From: Bacteroides sp.
GTDB taxonomy: Bacteria > Bacteroidota > Bacteroidia > Bacteroidales > Bacteroidaceae
Length of the DNA: 11,432 bases
NCBI GenBank assembly: GCA_019412865.1
Contig: DXOJ01000696.1
Span: 1-11,432 of the forward strand
Reading direction: 5' to 3'
Each line of letters begins with the position of its first letter. Position 1 is the first letter of the stretch. Below are positions 10,302 through 11,432 of this stretch, one piece after another. A program made the position numbers and the translations under genes. The notes beneath the pieces were generated by a model. That model made no database searches. It saw nothing but the letters and a program-made list of their open reading frames with translations, and was not told where the DNA came from.

Positions 10302-11432
10302 GTGCCAAGATATCCAACAGATGTTTCCAGAATTTCTCTACGGTAGGAATAAGCATCCGTTCGTCGGGAGAGTGAACACCTGTAAGTGTCGGTCCGAAAG
10401 AAACCATATCCAACGTTGGATACTTATCAAGGAACAGGCCGCACTCCAATCCTGCGTGGATTGCTTTTACTTTCGCATCTACGCCGAATAAGCGTTTGTA
10501 TGATTCAACTGCTACTTCGAGGATGGCCGAATGTGGATTCGGTTTCCATCCCGGATAACCTTCTCCGAAAGTAACATTGGCTCCTGCCAGTTGGAATACG
10601 GCGCGAACCGTGTTCGCCATATCGTTGCGTGCGGACAGTATAGAACTTCTCTGACTGGTTTCAATGCGGATGATATGGTTGGGCTTCATCTTGACAGATG
10701 CCAGATTGGTAGAAGTTTCCACCAGTCCGGGAATATCCTGGCTCATGGCATATACACCGTGAGGAGCTGCATACAGAGCTTTTAATAAACGGGTAGTAGT
10801 ATCCTGGTCGATAACCATTTTGCGTGGATTTTCCGATTCGAGAACCAGCTTTAAGTCGGGCTCTACAACGGATAATTCGTCTTCCATTTCGCTGGTGAAG
10901 ATATTCAGTTCGGTGCGGACATCATGTTTGGCGTCTTCGGGAACAGCACAGATGGCATAAGCCTCGCGGGGAATAGCGTTGCGCAGGTTACCTCCGTTGA
11001 TTTCACATAGGTACAGATCGTGTCTGGCAGCCATGCGGGAAAGGAAACGGTTCAGAATTTTGTTGGCATTGCCACGTCCCAGGTGAATGTCGCCACCGGA
11101 GTGACCGCCTTTCAGCCCTTTTACTTCTACCTTGAAGAAGAAATATCCGGCGGGAACTTCCACTTCCTTATAAGTAAATTCTGCAACGGAGTCAATACCT
11201 CCGGCACATCCGATAAAGATTTCCCCTTCATCTTCCGAATCGAGGTTCAGAAGGATGTCACCGCTCATAAAACCTTCTTGCAGGGCAAAAGCTCCGGTCA
11301 GTCCGGTTTCTTCGTCTACGGTAAACAGGCATTCCAGCGGACCGTGCTCAATGCTGTCGTCAGCCAGGATAGCCAGCTCGGTAGCTACACCGATACCGTT
11401 ATCAGCTCCGAGGGTAGTTCCTTTGGCTTTCA
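10282..11432 (-). CDS. pepD: Aminoacyl-histidine dipeptidase PepD, M20 family (N-terminus beyond window)
   Basis: The frame is open from its TAA at 10282-10284 to the window edge, giving 382 residues; the internal Met codon at 11266-11268 is not the start. PepD is a cytoplasmic zinc dipeptidase that cleaves Xaa-His and other dipeptides and is usually about 485 residues long, so roughly the first 100 are missing, including the first metal-binding His. Present are GADNGIG with the bridging Asp (codon 11401-11403), DEETGLTGA with the catalytic Glu of the DEE triplet (around 11308-11316), LDSEDEG with the next Asp, the lid/dimerisation insert starting at GLKGGHSGGDIHLGRGNANK, IHAGLECG (His codon 10456-10458) and FGPTLTGVHSPDER, whose His (10372-10374) is the C-terminal metal ligand. 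All expected residues are intact in the visible part. It is followed, with a 20-base overlap, by the phosphatase-fold gene. Its promoter lies outside the window. Confidence 0.93.
   Translation of the reverse strand, partial: KAKGTTLGADNGIGVATELAILADDSIEHGPLECLFTVDEETGLTGAFALQEGFMSGDILLNLDSEDEGEIFIGCAGGIDSVAEFTYKEVEVPAGYFFFKVEVKGLKGGHSGGDIHLGRGNANKILNRFLSRMAARHDLYLCEINGGNLRNAIPREAYAICAVPEDAKHDVRTELNIFTSEMEDELSVVEPDLKLVLESENPRKMVIDQDTTTRLLKALYAAPHGVYAMSQDIPGLVETSTNLASVKMKPNHIIRIETSQRSSILSARNDMANTVRAVFQLAGANVTFGEGYPGWKPNPHSAILEVAVESYKRLFGVDAKVKAIHAGLECGLFLDKYPTLDMVSFGPTLTGVHSPDERMLIPTVEKFWKHLLDILAHVPAKK

Noticed and set aside
11266..11268. ATG at 11268 as the start of the dipeptidase
   Set aside because: The frame stays open to the window edge and encodes the conserved GADNGIG and DEETG motifs upstream, so the true start is outside the window.

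Overview
The window looks like a chromosomal segment of a gut Bacteroides. The evidence is a Bacteroides-style -7 promoter box (TAnnTTTG), starts without clear Shine-Dalgarno sequences, a dense set of secreted glycan-degrading enzymes, and moderate GC content. The species is not fixed from sequence alone. No RNA gene, insertion sequence, CRISPR array or phage gene was seen, and no gene-free stretch exceeds about 165 bases.

Left part (1-7712, all + strand): a host-glycan degradation cluster. It holds the last 68 residues of a sulfatase, a lipoprotein beta-N-acetylhexosaminidase (GH20), a five-domain beta-galactosidase (GH2) and an alpha-L-fucosidase (GH29). The first three are packed with gaps of 14 and 33 bases and probably form one transcript. 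The fucosidase sits behind a 142-base gap that holds a long two-armed inverted repeat directly abutting a TATCTTTG promoter box, so it can probably be transcribed separately. A strong hairpin plus T-tract terminator closes the block. Removing sulfate, GlcNAc/GalNAc, galactose and fucose is the set of activities needed to trim sulfated, fucosylated mucin or Lewis-type chains. No SusC/SusD pair, sigma factor or sensor lies inside the window, so the rest of the polysaccharide utilisation locus, if there is one, is to the left.

Middle (7713-9101): a YbdG-like small mechanosensitive channel gene, then a 164-base convergent intergenic region. That region carries the most striking non-coding structure of the window: four 18-base palindromic units at an exact 22-base period, which also pair two by two into two 18-bp hairpins.

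Right part (9102-11432, - strand): a secreted endonuclease/exonuclease/phosphatase-family protein and, upstream of it, an aminoacyl-histidine dipeptidase (PepD, M20 family) cut by the window edge. The two overlap by 20 bases and are probably translationally coupled. These look like ordinary housekeeping genes next to the accessory glycan block.
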